Positions 1-8,860 of a stretch of DNA of 64,000 nucleotides are shown piece after piece. The stretch covers positions 1 through 64,000 of the forward strand of contig JBMNPH010000002.1 of assembly GCA_050943495.1 (NCBI GenBank), given 5' to 3'. The stretch comes from Merdivicinus sp050943495. Lineage in GTDB: Bacteria > Bacillota > Clostridia > Oscillospirales > Ruminococcaceae. The notes below the pieces were generated by a model, which was not told where the DNA came from, searched no databases, and saw nothing but the letters and a program-made list of their open reading frames with translations. Numbering within the stretch: the stretch's first letter is position 1; every line of letters begins with the position of its first letter. The position numbers and the translations under genes were made by a program.

Positions 1-42
1 GGAGAGATGCTCAAGACGGACAACTCTGGGGCGATTCTATAA
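1..42 (+). CDS. 3' end of an unidentified gene (partial)
   Basis: Frame 1 is open from the window edge to TAA at 40-42 and would encode the last 13 residues of a protein ending in SGAIL. A hairpin terminator follows within 4 bases, which fits a true gene end. The fragment is too short to assign a family. Confidence 0.4.
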   Translation, partial: GEMLKTDNSGAIL

Positions 43-45
43 AAA

Positions 46-80
46 ATCCCCCTCACCAATCGGTGGGGGGATCTGTAATT
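46..80 (+). terminator. Rho-independent terminator-like hairpin
   Basis: The C-rich arm at 46-57 pairs with the G-rich arm at 62-72 around a short loop, with one bulged base, followed by a weak T-rich stretch. It lies directly after the stop at 40-42. Confidence 0.6.
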
Positions 81-186
81 TTATCAAATTATGCGAATTA
101 GTATATTGTAAAATGTCTGGCACAACTGGGAAAATGAAAGCGATTATGAGGGTTAATCCCGAAATCGAAAAAATGTAAAAATGAAT

Positions 187-230
187 GGCTGTAATTTTGT
201 ATGAACCGGATGCAGAATTGCAGCCGTTTT
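187..230 (+). terminator. Inverted repeat with T tail in the 73-284 intergenic stretch
   Basis: GGCTGTAATT (187-196) pairs with AATTGCAGCC (216-225) with one G-U pair, around a 19-nt loop, followed by GTTTT. It could be a second terminator or the 3' end of a small transcript. Nothing else is evident between 73 and the promoter at 262. Confidence 0.4.
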
Positions 231-261
231 CTATTATCGCAATCAGATACTTTTCTGATAC

Positions 262-290
262 TTGTGATTTTGGATGGAATGTGCTATAAT
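262..290 (+). promoter_or_regulatory. Sigma-A-type promoter of the 319-1831 gene pair
   Basis: TTGTGA (262-267), a 17-bp spacer and TATAAT (285-290), with an extended -10 TG at 281-282. Transcription would start near 297, just before the SD at 304-312. Confidence 0.7.
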
Positions 291-318
291 AGAAATATTC
301 ACAAAAGAGGTGCAGAAA

Positions 319-561
319 ATGCAGGATATTCCGAATTTTCATTATTTTTATTCCGGTAATTCATTCAGTGGAAGTGCCGGAAAACTGCGCTATCGACTAC
401 AGCCGGCAGAAGATGGGTTGTGTGCAGTGGCGTGGTTTGGATCAAATTGTCTGGAAAAAACAGAAGAATCCGATATTCGGCAGCAAAATTTTTCCGCAGA
501 TGAAAAAGGATTAGCAGAAGCAATTCAATGGCTGGATCGGATCAAAGATGGACAGGAGTGA
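319..561 (+). CDS. Small hypothetical protein (80 aa)
   Basis: I do not recognise the family. The ATG at 319 follows a purine-rich SD (AAAGAGGTG, 304-312) at normal spacing and lies just downstream of a good promoter. An in-frame ATG at 274 lies inside that promoter and cannot be used. The product is acidic and soluble, with no signal peptide or membrane segment, and ends in a short helical-looking stretch with a WLDRIK motif. It ends 7 bp before the MltG-like gene and is probably co-transcribed with it. Confidence 0.6.
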   Translation: MQDIPNFHYFYSGNSFSGSAGKLRYRLQPAEDGLCAVAWFGSNCLEKTEESDIRQQNFSADEKGLAEAIQWLDRIKDGQE

Positions 562-568
562 ATTAACT

Positions 569-1831
569 ATGAAATTTTCAAAAAAAATTGCGGCTGCTTT
601 GTTGGCTGGAATGGTCGCAGGTGTTTCCGTGAGTACGGCGGCATTAGCAGGATGGCAGCAATCCGGTAATCAATGGAGATATCAGAAAGATAATGGAACA
701 GGTTATTGCACGAATAGCTGGGAAAATATTAACGGATGCTGGTATCACTTCAATAGTCAGGGCGACATGCAAACCGGTTGGATTTTGGACGGAAATTGCT
801 GGTATTATTGTGGCACAGATGGTGCCATGAAAACCGGCTGGATCTGGGATGGCAGTCATTGGTACTACTGTAACGGGAGCGGTGTGATGCAAACCGGTTG
901 GCTTGAATTAGGAGGAACTCGGTATTTTTTGAATAATAATGGTGCTATGCAAACGGGGATCATTCAAATTGATGGAACCAATTACCGTTTTGATACCGAC
1001 GGTGCGCTGATAGGGGAGAATGTGGGAGGATTTGCAGAGGCAGCATATACTTCCGCTGGTGTCCAAAAGGAACTGGTGGATCCGGTAAAAGATGGCACAA
1101 CGGTACGAGTAACCATTTCAGAGGGGAAAAACGCTGGACAAATTGCAGAATTGTTGGAAGAAAATGGCGTTTGTCGGAAAGAGGATTTTCTAAAGGCACT
1201 TAATAGCTATCAGACCCAAACCGATATTTTCCAGGAATTTTGTGGCAATCCGAATTTGTACTATCAGTTGGAGGGGTGCCTCTTCCCAGATACCTATGAA
1301 TTTTACCGGTATGAGGATCCGGAGAATGTGATTCGGAAAATGCTGATCAATTTTGATAGCCGACTGGATGAAAGCCTGCGGCAAAGAATGGAGAGCAAAG
1401 GGCTTACCTTGGTGGAAACACTGACATTGGCATCGATGATCCAGAAGGAAGCAGCAAAGCCAGAGGATATGGCGAAAGTTTCGGCAGTATTCTGGAATCG
1501 GCTGCAAAATGCATCCGTTTATCCCAAACTGCAGTCTAATCCGACTAAGGATTATATGAACCAGCAGATTCTGGCCGGTCTTGGTTACGGCAATTCTGCG
1601 GTAAATCCTGCAAGTTATGATACATATCAAACCAATGGACTTCCGGCCGGCCCGATTTGTAATCCTGGGCTGGAGGCCATAACAGCAGCATTGTATCCGG
1701 ATGAAAACTGTGATGCATACTTTTTCTGTACGGATAAAACTGGCACCTTCTATTTTGCCAGCACCTACGCGGAACATCAAAAGAATGTCGAAACGGCAAA
1801 TCAAGTAAATGCATCACTCAGTGCAGAATAA
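569..1831 (+). CDS. Secreted MltG/YceG-like endolytic transglycosylase with cell-wall-binding repeats
   Basis: A 420-aa protein. Residues 1-26 form a signal peptide (Lys-rich start, hydrophobic core, ALA before GW). Residues about 27-150 hold five or six 20-residue aromatic/glycine repeats of the choline-binding/cell-wall-binding type (MQTGW...DG..WYY). From about 165 to the C terminus is a YceG/MltG domain: a LysM-like part with ISEGKNAGQIAELL, then EGCLFPDTYEF, then LASMIQKEA. In this family the Glu of that last motif (E294) is the catalytic acid that cleaves nascent glycan strands. MltG is normally a membrane-anchored protein of about 340-380 aa; here export plus wall-binding repeats replaces the anchor. 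I chose ATG 569 because AGGAG (554-558) precedes it; ATG 548 lies inside the upstream gene. Confidence 0.85.
   Translation: MKFSKKIAAALLAGMVAGVSVSTAALAGWQQSGNQWRYQKDNGTGYCTNSWENINGCWYHFNSQGDMQTGWILDGNCWYYCGTDGAMKTGWIWDGSHWYYCNGSGVMQTGWLELGGTRYFLNNNGAMQTGIIQIDGTNYRFDTDGALIGENVGGFAEAAYTSAGVQKELVDPVKDGTTVRVTISEGKNAGQIAELLEENGVCRKEDFLKALNSYQTQTDIFQEFCGNPNLYYQLEGCLFPDTYEFYRYEDPENVIRKMLINFDSRLDESLRQRMESKGLTLVETLTLASMIQKEAAKPEDMAKVSAVFWNRLQNASVYPKLQSNPTKDYMNQQILAGLGYGNSAVNPASYDTYQTNGLPAGPICNPGLEAITAALYPDENCDAYFFCTDKTGTFYFASTYAEHQKNVETANQVNASLSAE
690..1005 (+). repeat. Tandem ~60-bp repeats encoding wall-binding modules
   Basis: Inside the MltG-like gene, a unit of about 60 bp recurs. It is clearest in the ATGCAAACCGGTTGG-like starts near 768, 828, 888 and 948. 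Each unit encodes one 20-residue cell-wall-binding module. The copies have diverged, so recent expansion is not obvious. Confidence 0.75.
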
Positions 1832-1841
1832 TAGTCTTACC

Positions 1842-1878
1842 ATATCCCCTGTTGCATGTCTGCGGCAGGGGATATTTT
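1842..1878 (+). terminator. Rho-independent terminator
   Basis: ATATCCCCTG (1842-1851) pairs perfectly with CAGGGGATAT (1866-1875) and is followed by TTT. It lies 10 bp after the MltG-like gene. Confidence 0.8.
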
Positions 1879-1927
1879 GAAAGTACGGGATTTTTGGGCG
1901 TTTTTCGGGGGTTGAAATGGATAACTA

Positions 1928-1956
1928 TTGAATTTCGGGGAAAAACATGGTAAAAT
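1928..1956 (+). promoter_or_regulatory. Promoter of recJ
   Basis: TTGAAT (1928-1933), a 17-bp spacer and TAAAAT (1951-1956). A 24-bp AT-rich palindrome begins inside the -10 element (1955-1978), so occupancy there would block transcription. Confidence 0.65.
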
Positions 1957-1978
1957 AATATTTTAGATAAAATATTAT
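1955..1978. promoter_or_regulatory. 24-bp perfect palindrome over the recJ start site (candidate operator)
   Basis: Arms ATAATATTTTA (1955-1965) and TAAAATATTAT (1968-1978) are exact reverse complements separated by two bases. The position, from the -10 to about +16, is typical of a repressor site. The binding protein is unknown; an RNA hairpin at the transcript 5' end is the alternative. Confidence 0.45.
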
Positions 1979-2031
1979 CGGAAGCTGAATGATCGGCCTT
2001 CCGGTTTCATACAGGAAGGCTGGGAGAAGGA

Positions 2032-4104
2032 ATGTTGTTTTCAAAATGGAACTACCCGAAGATCGATCCGCAGCAAAGTAGGCTGTTGCAAAGAGAATAT
2101 GATTTGCCAGCAATTGTAGCGGACATTCTGACTGCACGGGGTATCACCCCAGTAGAGGCAGAAGACTTTTTTCAAACAGATCACGAACCGGAAGATCCAT
2201 TTCTACTGCCCGATATGGCACAGGCAGTGGCGCGTTTGGAGAAAGCATTGGCAGAGGGAGAACGCATCACGATTTATGGAGATTATGACTGTGACGGTGT
2301 GACGGCAACAGTAATTTTATACCAGTATCTGCAATCCATGGGTGCAAATGTGGATTGGTATATACCGGAACGTCTGGATGAGGGGTATGGTCTGAATCGG
2401 ACAGCACTGGAAGAAATCCAGGCAAGAGGAACGACACTGGTGGTGACTGTTGATAATGGGATTTCGGCACTGGAAGAAGTTGCCTATGCGGGCGAATTAG
2501 GAATGGAGGTTGTAATTACAGATCACCATCAGGTAGGGAAAGAATTACCGGGCGCAGTCGCAGTCGTGAATCCGCATCGATCCGATTATGGCGGGTCATT
2601 TCGCAATTTGTGCGGTGCAGGAGTGGCATTCAAGTTGATTGCTGCAATGGAAGGCGGATATGAAATGGCGCTGGAAGAATTTGGCGCTGTGGCGGCAATC
2701 GGGACGATAGGAGATATTGTTCCGCTGACGGGAGAGAACCGCTGGCTGGTGTGTAAGGGTCTGGAATTGATGGAATATCCGAGTAATGCGGGGCTGCAGG
2801 CTTTGTTGGAAACAGCTGGAATGGCTGGTAAACCGGTTACTTCACAAAAAGTTGCGTTTGGGCTGTCTCCCCGCATCAATGCGGCCGGACGGATGGGAAG
2901 TGCGAAGCTTGCAGTGCAGCTGCTGCTTTCTGAAAATGCGGAAGAAGCGGCGGATTTGGCTGAGGAGTTGAATCATAAAAATTTATCACGGCAGGCCGAA
3001 GAAGAGGCGATTTTAAAGCAGGTGCAGGAAGCGATCGGTCGGAATCCGGAATTGTTATTGAATCGAGTGCTGGTTGTCGCAGCAGAGGGCCTGAATCATG
3101 GAGTAGTTGGAATTGTATCGGCAAAGCTGATTACATTATATGGAAAGCCGAACATTATCTTGTCAATTGACGGGGATACAGCGGTGGGATCTGCCCGAAG
3201 TGTGGAAGGATTTTCGCTGTTTAAGGCGTTGAGCGCCTGTTCCGATATATTGGTCAAGTACGGTGGACACAGTATGGCAGCGGGATTGACGCTGCGTACC
3301 AGCGATATTGCTGTATTTACAAAGCGAATCAATGCATATGCGGCGGAATTTCACGATCAGATGCCGGTAGTTTGTCAAAAAATTGACCGAGAATTGCATG
3401 CGGCAGATATTACTCTGCAAAACATTTCGTGTTTACAGCAATTGGAACCTTTTGGGGAACATTGCCCGCAGCCGTTGTTCTTATTGCGCAATTGCCGAAT
3501 TGAGGAAATAATTCCCATGAGCGAAAATCGTCATCTGAAACTGAAAGTGCAGTTTGAAGGAAAGAGTATCTATGTCTTGTATTTCAAGATGAGTACCGAT
3601 CAGTTTATTTATCCGATTGGTTCAGTTGTGGATATCTTGGCAAACTTGGAACTGAATACCTTTCGGGATTCGGTATCCGTAGCAATCCGGTTAAAAGATA
3701 TCCGACCTTCCGGATTTCAGGACAGTAAATTTCATAACGCGCATCATTATTATGAAAAACTGCGCCGAAATGAAGCGGTGGAATCTCGGATTGTGGAAAT
3801 TTCAGTACCAACAATAACGGAATTGCGTTGGCTTTATAAATTGCTTCGATCGAGAGGCGGTGCAGCAGTACATCTGGATTTATTTTATTTGTCGGCAGTT
3901 TCCGGTACCATGAATTATTGTAAATACCGGATCATATTGGATGTATTTTGTGAAATGAAGCTGATTTCGATACCGGCGGATCTGTCTTCTATCAAACTGT
4001 TGGAGACGGGAAAAGTGGATTTGGAAAAATCCGTGATTTTGAGGAGATTGCAGAATATGCAGCAGCATGCGGAAAGGGGGAATGAATATGGCAAGCACAT
4101 ATGA
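2032..4104 (+). CDS. recJ: Single-stranded-DNA-specific exonuclease RecJ
   Basis: A 690-aa protein. RecJ degrades single-stranded DNA 5' to 3' in recombination and repair. Visible landmarks are the DHH-superfamily motif I YGDYDCDG (83-89), the VDNG motif, the DHH triad at 164-166, and the DHHA1 motif GGH at 411-413 within KYGGHSMAAG. An OB-fold region and a C-terminal extension follow. An SD (AGAAGG) precedes ATG 2032. It is slightly shorter than the B. subtilis enzyme. The 3' end overlaps rel, so the two are translationally coupled. Confidence 0.95.
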   Translation: MLFSKWNYPKIDPQQSRLLQREYDLPAIVADILTARGITPVEAEDFFQTDHEPEDPFLLPDMAQAVARLEKALAEGERITIYGDYDCDGVTATVILYQYLQSMGANVDWYIPERLDEGYGLNRTALEEIQARGTTLVVTVDNGISALEEVAYAGELGMEVVITDHHQVGKELPGAVAVVNPHRSDYGGSFRNLCGAGVAFKLIAAMEGGYEMALEEFGAVAAIGTIGDIVPLTGENRWLVCKGLELMEYPSNAGLQALLETAGMAGKPVTSQKVAFGLSPRINAAGRMGSAKLAVQLLLSENAEEAADLAEELNHKNLSRQAEEEAILKQVQEAIGRNPELLLNRVLVVAAEGLNHGVVGIVSAKLITLYGKPNIILSIDGDTAVGSARSVEGFSLFKALSACSDILVKYGGHSMAAGLTLRTSDIAVFTKRINAYAAEFHDQMPVVCQKIDRELHAADITLQNISCLQQLEPFGEHCPQPLFLLRNCRIEEIIPMSENRHLKLKVQFEGKSIYVLYFKMSTDQFIYPIGSVVDILANLELNTFRDSVSVAIRLKDIRPSGFQDSKFHNAHHYYEKLRRNEAVESRIVEISVPTITELRWLYKLLRSRGGAAVHLDLFYLSAVSGTMNYCKYRIILDVFCEMKLISIPADLSSIKLLETGKVDLEKSVILRRLQNMQQHAERGNEYGKHI

Positions 4105-6274
4105 GGATTTGAAGCAGGCGATGCGGCAGAGTGATAAAATATATGAAGAAGAAAAAATTGAGCAGGCATACCAGTTGGCAGCTCAGGCACATGAGGGACA
4201 GCTTCGGCAGTCTGGAGAGCCGTATATCACGCATCCGCTGTCCGTAGCGGTTATATTGGTAGAACTTGGTATGGATACGGATTGCCTATGTGCGGCCCTT
4301 CTGCATGATGTCGTGGAGGATACGGATATAACGCTGGATCTGATTCAAAAGAAATTCGGGCATGATGTGGCACTGATGGTGGATGGGGTTACCAAGATCC
4401 GGAAAATACCGCTATCTACCAAAGAGGAAAAGCAGTCGGAAAATGTGCGGAAAATGCTACTGGCGATGAGCGAAGATATTCGGGTAATCATCATTAAATT
4501 GGCAGATCGTGTCCATAATATGCGGACACTGGGATTTAAGAATGAGAGCAAACAGCGGGAAATCTCGCTGGAGACAATGGAAATATATGCGCCAATCGCT
4601 CACCGGTTGGGAATCCGGGGGGTAAAAGAGGAACTGGAAGATCTATCCCTGCGGTACCTGGACCCCATTGGATATAAGGAAATTGAAAATACGCTGGCGC
4701 TGAAAAAGGCAGACCGCGAAAAATTCATTGAAGAAATCAAGGGCAGGATTTCCCGGCGGCTCAAAGATTTTGGCATGGAGACCCATATCGAGGGACGGGT
4801 GAAAAGCATTTATGGCATCTACCGCAAGGTCTATATGATGGGGAAAAGCTTCGAAGAGCTGTATGACATTTATGCGGTACGGATCATCGTGAATACTGTA
4901 ATCGAATGCTATAATATTTTGGGAATTATCCATGACTTGTTCCGTCCAATTCCCAATCGGTTTAAGGACTATATCTCCACCCCCAAGCCGAATATGTATC
5001 AATCGCTGCATACAACGGTCATCGACAAGGAAGGAATTCCGTTTGAAATCCAGATCCGAACCTGGGATATGCATTATACGGCGGAATACGGAATAGCAGC
5101 GCACTGGAAATATAAAGCGGGTATACAGGGAAAAGACCGGCTGGAAGAACGTTTGGCATGGGTGCGGCACATCATTGAGAATCAGCAGGAAGCGGAAGGT
5201 GCGGAGGATATCGTTAAAAATATCAAGACCGACCTTGCCGTGGATGATGTGTTTGTATTCACGCCCAAAGGCGATGTCAAAAGTCTGCCGGTTGGTTCGA
5301 CAATCATTGATTTTGCTTATGCAATTCATACAGCAGTCGGAAACAGAATGATCGGCGCCAAGGTGGATGGCAGATTAGTTCCATTGGATACACAGGTGAA
5401 AACCGGACAGATTGTGGAAATATTGACATCCAAATCGGAAGGTGCACCGAATCGAAACTGGCTATCGATTGCCAAAACGAGTGAAGCGCGCAACAAAATC
5501 CGTGCCTGGTTTAAAAAGGAACGTCGGGAGGAAAATATTGCCGAAGGAAAGGCAGAATTTGAGCGGGAGTTGCGGCGCAATCTGATCCATTTAGAAGGGG
5601 AAGAGTATCAAAAGTTGGTAGATAGCCTGGTCAAGCGGCAGCATCGGGAAAATGCAGACGATTTTTACGCGGCAATTGGCTATGGCGGGATCCTTCTCTC
5701 CAAAATTATGCCGCGGATCAAGGACGATTACAGCCGTCAGCAAAAGGCGCTGCAAGAAGCAGCACAAGCGGAACAGCAGGCGGCAGGGAATATTAAAACC
5801 ACACCTTCCCGCAAGAGTAGCAGCGGAGTCATTGTGGAGGGAATCGATAATTGTTTGGTAAAATTTGCGCAATGCTGTAATCCGCTGCCCGGAGACGATA
5901 TTATCGGATTTGTGACACGTGGATATGGAGTATCGGTACACAAACGCGACTGCGTCAATGTTACGGCATCTATGAATGACCCAGCGCAAGTGGATCGTTG
6001 GATTCATGTCCATTGGGCAGACAACCGAGAGAGCAGCTTTCGATCCACATTGGATATTGTGGCGCGGAGTGATGCGAGTGTATTGGCAGATATCAGTGTA
6101 GCATTGGCCAATATGCGGGTACCGGTTCATGAGTTCAATGCCAGAGAATTAAAAAATGGAAACCGGAACATTTTGGCAACGATCAGCACACAGGGGTTGG
6201 AACATTTAAGCAATATTATCCAAAAACTGAACAAGGTGCCGGGTGTGCTTTCTGTAGAACGATCCGGCAAATAG
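4088..6274 (+). CDS. rel: Bifunctional (p)ppGpp synthetase/hydrolase (long RelA/SpoT homologue)
   Basis: A 728-aa alarmone enzyme. The HD hydrolase domain carries HD at 73-74 (LLHDVVEDTD). The synthetase domain contains RVKSIYGIYRK and an RFKD motif (291-294), the RXKD signature of bifunctional Rel rather than the EXDD of monofunctional RelA. A TGS domain (VFVFTPKGDV, about 390-450) and a C-terminal ACT domain (about 650-728) follow. It therefore should both make and degrade (p)ppGpp in response to ribosomes stalled on uncharged tRNA. ATG 4088 is chosen because AAAGGGGG (4073-4080) stands 7 bp upstream. It overlaps recJ by 17 bp. The apt gene often found between these two in clostridia is absent. 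Confidence 0.95.
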   Translation: MASTYEDLKQAMRQSDKIYEEEKIEQAYQLAAQAHEGQLRQSGEPYITHPLSVAVILVELGMDTDCLCAALLHDVVEDTDITLDLIQKKFGHDVALMVDGVTKIRKIPLSTKEEKQSENVRKMLLAMSEDIRVIIIKLADRVHNMRTLGFKNESKQREISLETMEIYAPIAHRLGIRGVKEELEDLSLRYLDPIGYKEIENTLALKKADREKFIEEIKGRISRRLKDFGMETHIEGRVKSIYGIYRKVYMMGKSFEELYDIYAVRIIVNTVIECYNILGIIHDLFRPIPNRFKDYISTPKPNMYQSLHTTVIDKEGIPFEIQIRTWDMHYTAEYGIAAHWKYKAGIQGKDRLEERLAWVRHIIENQQEAEGAEDIVKNIKTDLAVDDVFVFTPKGDVKSLPVGSTIIDFAYAIHTAVGNRMIGAKVDGRLVPLDTQVKTGQIVEILTSKSEGAPNRNWLSIAKTSEARNKIRAWFKKERREENIAEGKAEFERELRRNLIHLEGEEYQKLVDSLVKRQHRENADDFYAAIGYGGILLSKIMPRIKDDYSRQQKALQEAAQAEQQAAGNIKTTPSRKSSSGVIVEGIDNCLVKFAQCCNPLPGDDIIGFVTRGYGVSVHKRDCVNVTASMNDPAQVDRWIHVHWADNRESSFRSTLDIVARSDASVLADISVALANMRVPVHEFNARELKNGNRNILATISTQGLEHLSNIIQKLNKVPGVLSVERSGK

Positions 6275-6290
6275 AGTAGGAGAGAATGAC

Positions 6291-6755
6291 ATGAAATTAG
6301 TAATCCAGCGTGTGCGTGAAGCATGTGTTACGTCCGAGGGGGAAATTCTCGGAAAAATCGGGCAGGGATTCTTGATATTGATTGGGGTAATGGAGGGGGA
6401 TACACCGGATTTGTGTGAATATCTGGCGGGAAAAACGGCAGATTTGCGTGTTTTTACCGATGAACAGGACAAATTGAACCTTTCATTGAAGGATATAGGG
6501 GGAGAGGCTCTGGTGGTATCGAATTTCACCTTGGGTGGTGATTGCCGGAAAGGACATCGACCCTCGTTTATACGGTCTGCCAAGCCGCCGTTGGCCGAGG
6601 ATTTATATGAATTGTATATGGAAAAGCTGCGGGAATGCGGAATTCCCGTGAAGTGCGGCCGTTTTGGGGCACATATGGATATATCTATGACGGCGAACGG
6701 GCCAATCACAATTTTGATGGATACGGATCAGATGAAGAAGAAGGGGCAGGATTGA
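6291..6755 (+). CDS. dtd: D-aminoacyl-tRNA deacylase
   Basis: A 154-aa protein. Dtd hydrolyses D-amino acids, and glycine, mischarged onto tRNA. The N terminus MKLVIQRV, SNFTL (variant of SQFTL) and the C-terminal GRFGAHMDI with NGPIT carry the Gly-cisPro active-site loop. Length is standard. It lies 16 bp after rel and 1 bp before the MBL gene, in the conserved rel-dtd-mbl order. Confidence 0.95.
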   Translation: MKLVIQRVREACVTSEGEILGKIGQGFLILIGVMEGDTPDLCEYLAGKTADLRVFTDEQDKLNLSLKDIGGEALVVSNFTLGGDCRKGHRPSFIRSAKPPLAEDLYELYMEKLRECGIPVKCGRFGAHMDISMTANGPITILMDTDQMKKKGQD

Positions 6756-6756
6756 G

Positions 6757-7395
6757 ATGCAGCTGTATGTGATGCAGGTAGGGGCGATAGGAACAAACTG
6801 TTATCTGGTCAGTTCAGAAAGCGGAAACACTGCAATGATAGATCCCGGTGCACAGGCCGAAAAGATTATATCCGCGTTGACTGAGAAAAATTTAACCCCC
6901 AAAATGATACTCTTGACTCATGGGCATTTTGACCACATTGGCGCAGTAGAGGAGTTGCGGAAGCGGTACCAGATACCGGTATATATTCATGCGGAGGATG
7001 CGGAAATGCTATCAGATTCCGCTAAAAACGGCGGCATGGGGTTAATGGGGCAGCATGTCACAGCTTCTTATGACCATTTGGTAGAAGATGGAGATGGGAT
7101 TCCTCTGGATGAATTAAATTTTTTTGTAATCCATACGCCTGGTCACACCAAGGGGTCGGTGTGCTATATGGTGGATAATGTTCTGTTGACAGGAGATACG
7201 TTATTTTGTCAGAGCATTGGACGAACGGATCTTTATGGAGGAAGTTATCCAGAAATTTGCCAGTCATTAAAAAAATTGGCGGATTTGGAAGGAGATTATC
7301 GAATTTGTCCTGGTCATGAGCAAATGAGCACATTGGATTTTGAACGAAAGAATAATGCATATCTTGGAAAGATGAGTTATGACGATCTTATTTAA
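6757..7395 (+). CDS. MBL-fold metallo-hydrolase (glyoxalase II-like, YqgX type)
   Basis: A 212-aa cytoplasmic protein of the metallo-beta-lactamase fold. The metal-binding motif THGHFDHIG places H55, H57, D59 and H60. Later GHTKGS and LLTGDTLF supply the remaining ligands, and PGHE is near the end. Proteins of this type hydrolyse thioesters such as S-lactoylglutathione or related substrates; the substrate here cannot be read from sequence. It overlaps hemZ by 17 bp. Confidence 0.85.
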   Translation: MQLYVMQVGAIGTNCYLVSSESGNTAMIDPGAQAEKIISALTEKNLTPKMILLTHGHFDHIGAVEELRKRYQIPVYIHAEDAEMLSDSAKNGGMGLMGQHVTASYDHLVEDGDGIPLDELNFFVIHTPGHTKGSVCYMVDNVLLTGDTLFCQSIGRTDLYGGSYPEICQSLKKLADLEGDYRICPGHEQMSTLDFERKNNAYLGKMSYDDLI

Positions 7396-8860
7396 TGGAA
7401 ATCGATTTAAGTATGAAATGGAAAATGTTGCCCGGCTATTTTATCCGCTGCGTCATTTTCAGTTCGCATATGAGCAATGTCCGCCGGAGGAGGACGATTA
7501 TCTTGCTTTCACACGGCTGGAAAAAGAAGATGGCGCCCATCTTTTGGTGGATCTGAAAGAAGGGGAAGTGAGGGAACGTGCAGAAAGTTTCGTGGCAGCA
7601 GGAGAACGATATGAAAATCGGTGCGAGGAAGAGTTTGCGCGATTGCTGTATCGCATGCTGGAGAAGAAGACAGGTGTTCACCCTAAGTGGGGAATTTTGA
7701 CCGGTATTCGCCCGGTGAGACGAATGCAATATGCCGAAGAGAACGGCAAATCAAGACGGGAAATAGAACGCGAATTTCGAGAAGATTTTTTGGTATCGGA
7801 AGAGAAAACCGGATTGGCTTTTCAAATTTATGAGAATCAACGTCCAATTCTTGCTGACATTTCCCCCAAAGATTTTAGTTTATATATCTCTATTCCATAT
7901 TGTCCGTCTCGGTGTAGTTATTGTTCATTTGTTTCACATTCCATCAACCAGCCAAAGGCAAGAAAATTAATCCCAGCATATGTAAATTCTGTTGTAAAGG
8001 AAATTGAGTTTACAGCAAAAATAGCCTGTGATCTTGGGCTTCAGCTGCGATCCATCTATATAGGGGGAGGGACACCGACGGTTTTAGAACCTGATCAATT
8101 AAGGGAGATTACAAACTGTATAGCAAATAGCTTTACATTGAATTCGCAAATGGAATATACCATAGAAGCAGGACGTGCTGATACGATTACCTATGAAAAA
8201 CTCAAAGTAATTCGAGAAGCTGGTGCAAATCGGGTAAGTATCAACCCTCAGACGTTTGAAGACGATGTATTGCGCGCTGTTGGGCGAAAACATACGGCAA
8301 ATGAGGTTGTAGAGTGTTATAAATTGGCACGCGAATTTGGCTTTGATACAATTAATATGGATTTCATAGCGGGATTGCCGACGGATACATTATCGGGATT
8401 TGAGCGATCACTGGATCGAGCCATGGAATTAAATCCGGAAAATATCACGGTTCACGCATTGTCTGTGAAACGAGCAGCAGCCCTATATTCTGAAATGGAT
8501 GGCAGTGAAGATTATACATTGGTACAGAAAATGGTTGATCATGCTGGACGGACACTTCCGGCGAATGGATATGCGCCTTATTATTTGTATCGTCAGAAGA
8601 ATACAATCGGAAATCTGGAGAATGTTGGATACGCCAAACCAGGGCATTTCGGACAATATAATGTGTATATCATGGAGGAGGTGCAGCATATTCTAGCAGT
8701 TGGTGCGGGCGGTGTCAGTAAGGTTGTTCGTCCGGGGCATATTGATCGCGTTTTTAATTATAAATATCCCTATGAATATATTTCAGGTTTCTCTGATATA
8801 CTGTCAAGGAAAGAGGAAATCCGCAAACTTCTGGAGGAGGTTGAAAAGGATGGTAAGTGA
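7379..8860 (+). CDS. hemZ: Radical SAM protein HemZ (coproporphyrinogen III dehydrogenase-like)
   Basis: A 493-aa protein. The radical SAM cluster motif is PYCPSRCSYC, with C175, C179 and C182 (CxxxCxxC) binding the 4Fe-4S cluster that cleaves SAM. The following GGGTPT and the HemN-like C-terminal half match HemZ. The N-terminal 150 residues are the HemZ-specific extension. The family is annotated as oxygen-independent coproporphyrinogen oxidase; many clostridial members lack a complete haem pathway, so true activity is uncertain. The ATG start overlaps the MBL gene. Confidence 0.88.
   Translation: MTILFNGNRFKYEMENVARLFYPLRHFQFAYEQCPPEEDDYLAFTRLEKEDGAHLLVDLKEGEVRERAESFVAAGERYENRCEEEFARLLYRMLEKKTGVHPKWGILTGIRPVRRMQYAEENGKSRREIEREFREDFLVSEEKTGLAFQIYENQRPILADISPKDFSLYISIPYCPSRCSYCSFVSHSINQPKARKLIPAYVNSVVKEIEFTAKIACDLGLQLRSIYIGGGTPTVLEPDQLREITNCIANSFTLNSQMEYTIEAGRADTITYEKLKVIREAGANRVSINPQTFEDDVLRAVGRKHTANEVVECYKLAREFGFDTINMDFIAGLPTDTLSGFERSLDRAMELNPENITVHALSVKRAAALYSEMDGSEDYTLVQKMVDHAGRTLPANGYAPYYLYRQKNTIGNLENVGYAKPGHFGQYNVYIMEEVQHILAVGAGGVSKVVRPGHIDRVFNYKYPYEYISGFSDILSRKEEIRKLLEEVEKDGK

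Noticed and set aside
690..1005. Tandem repeats as a CRISPR-like or minisatellite element
   Set aside because: The repeats are in frame and encode wall-binding protein modules; no unique spacers are present.
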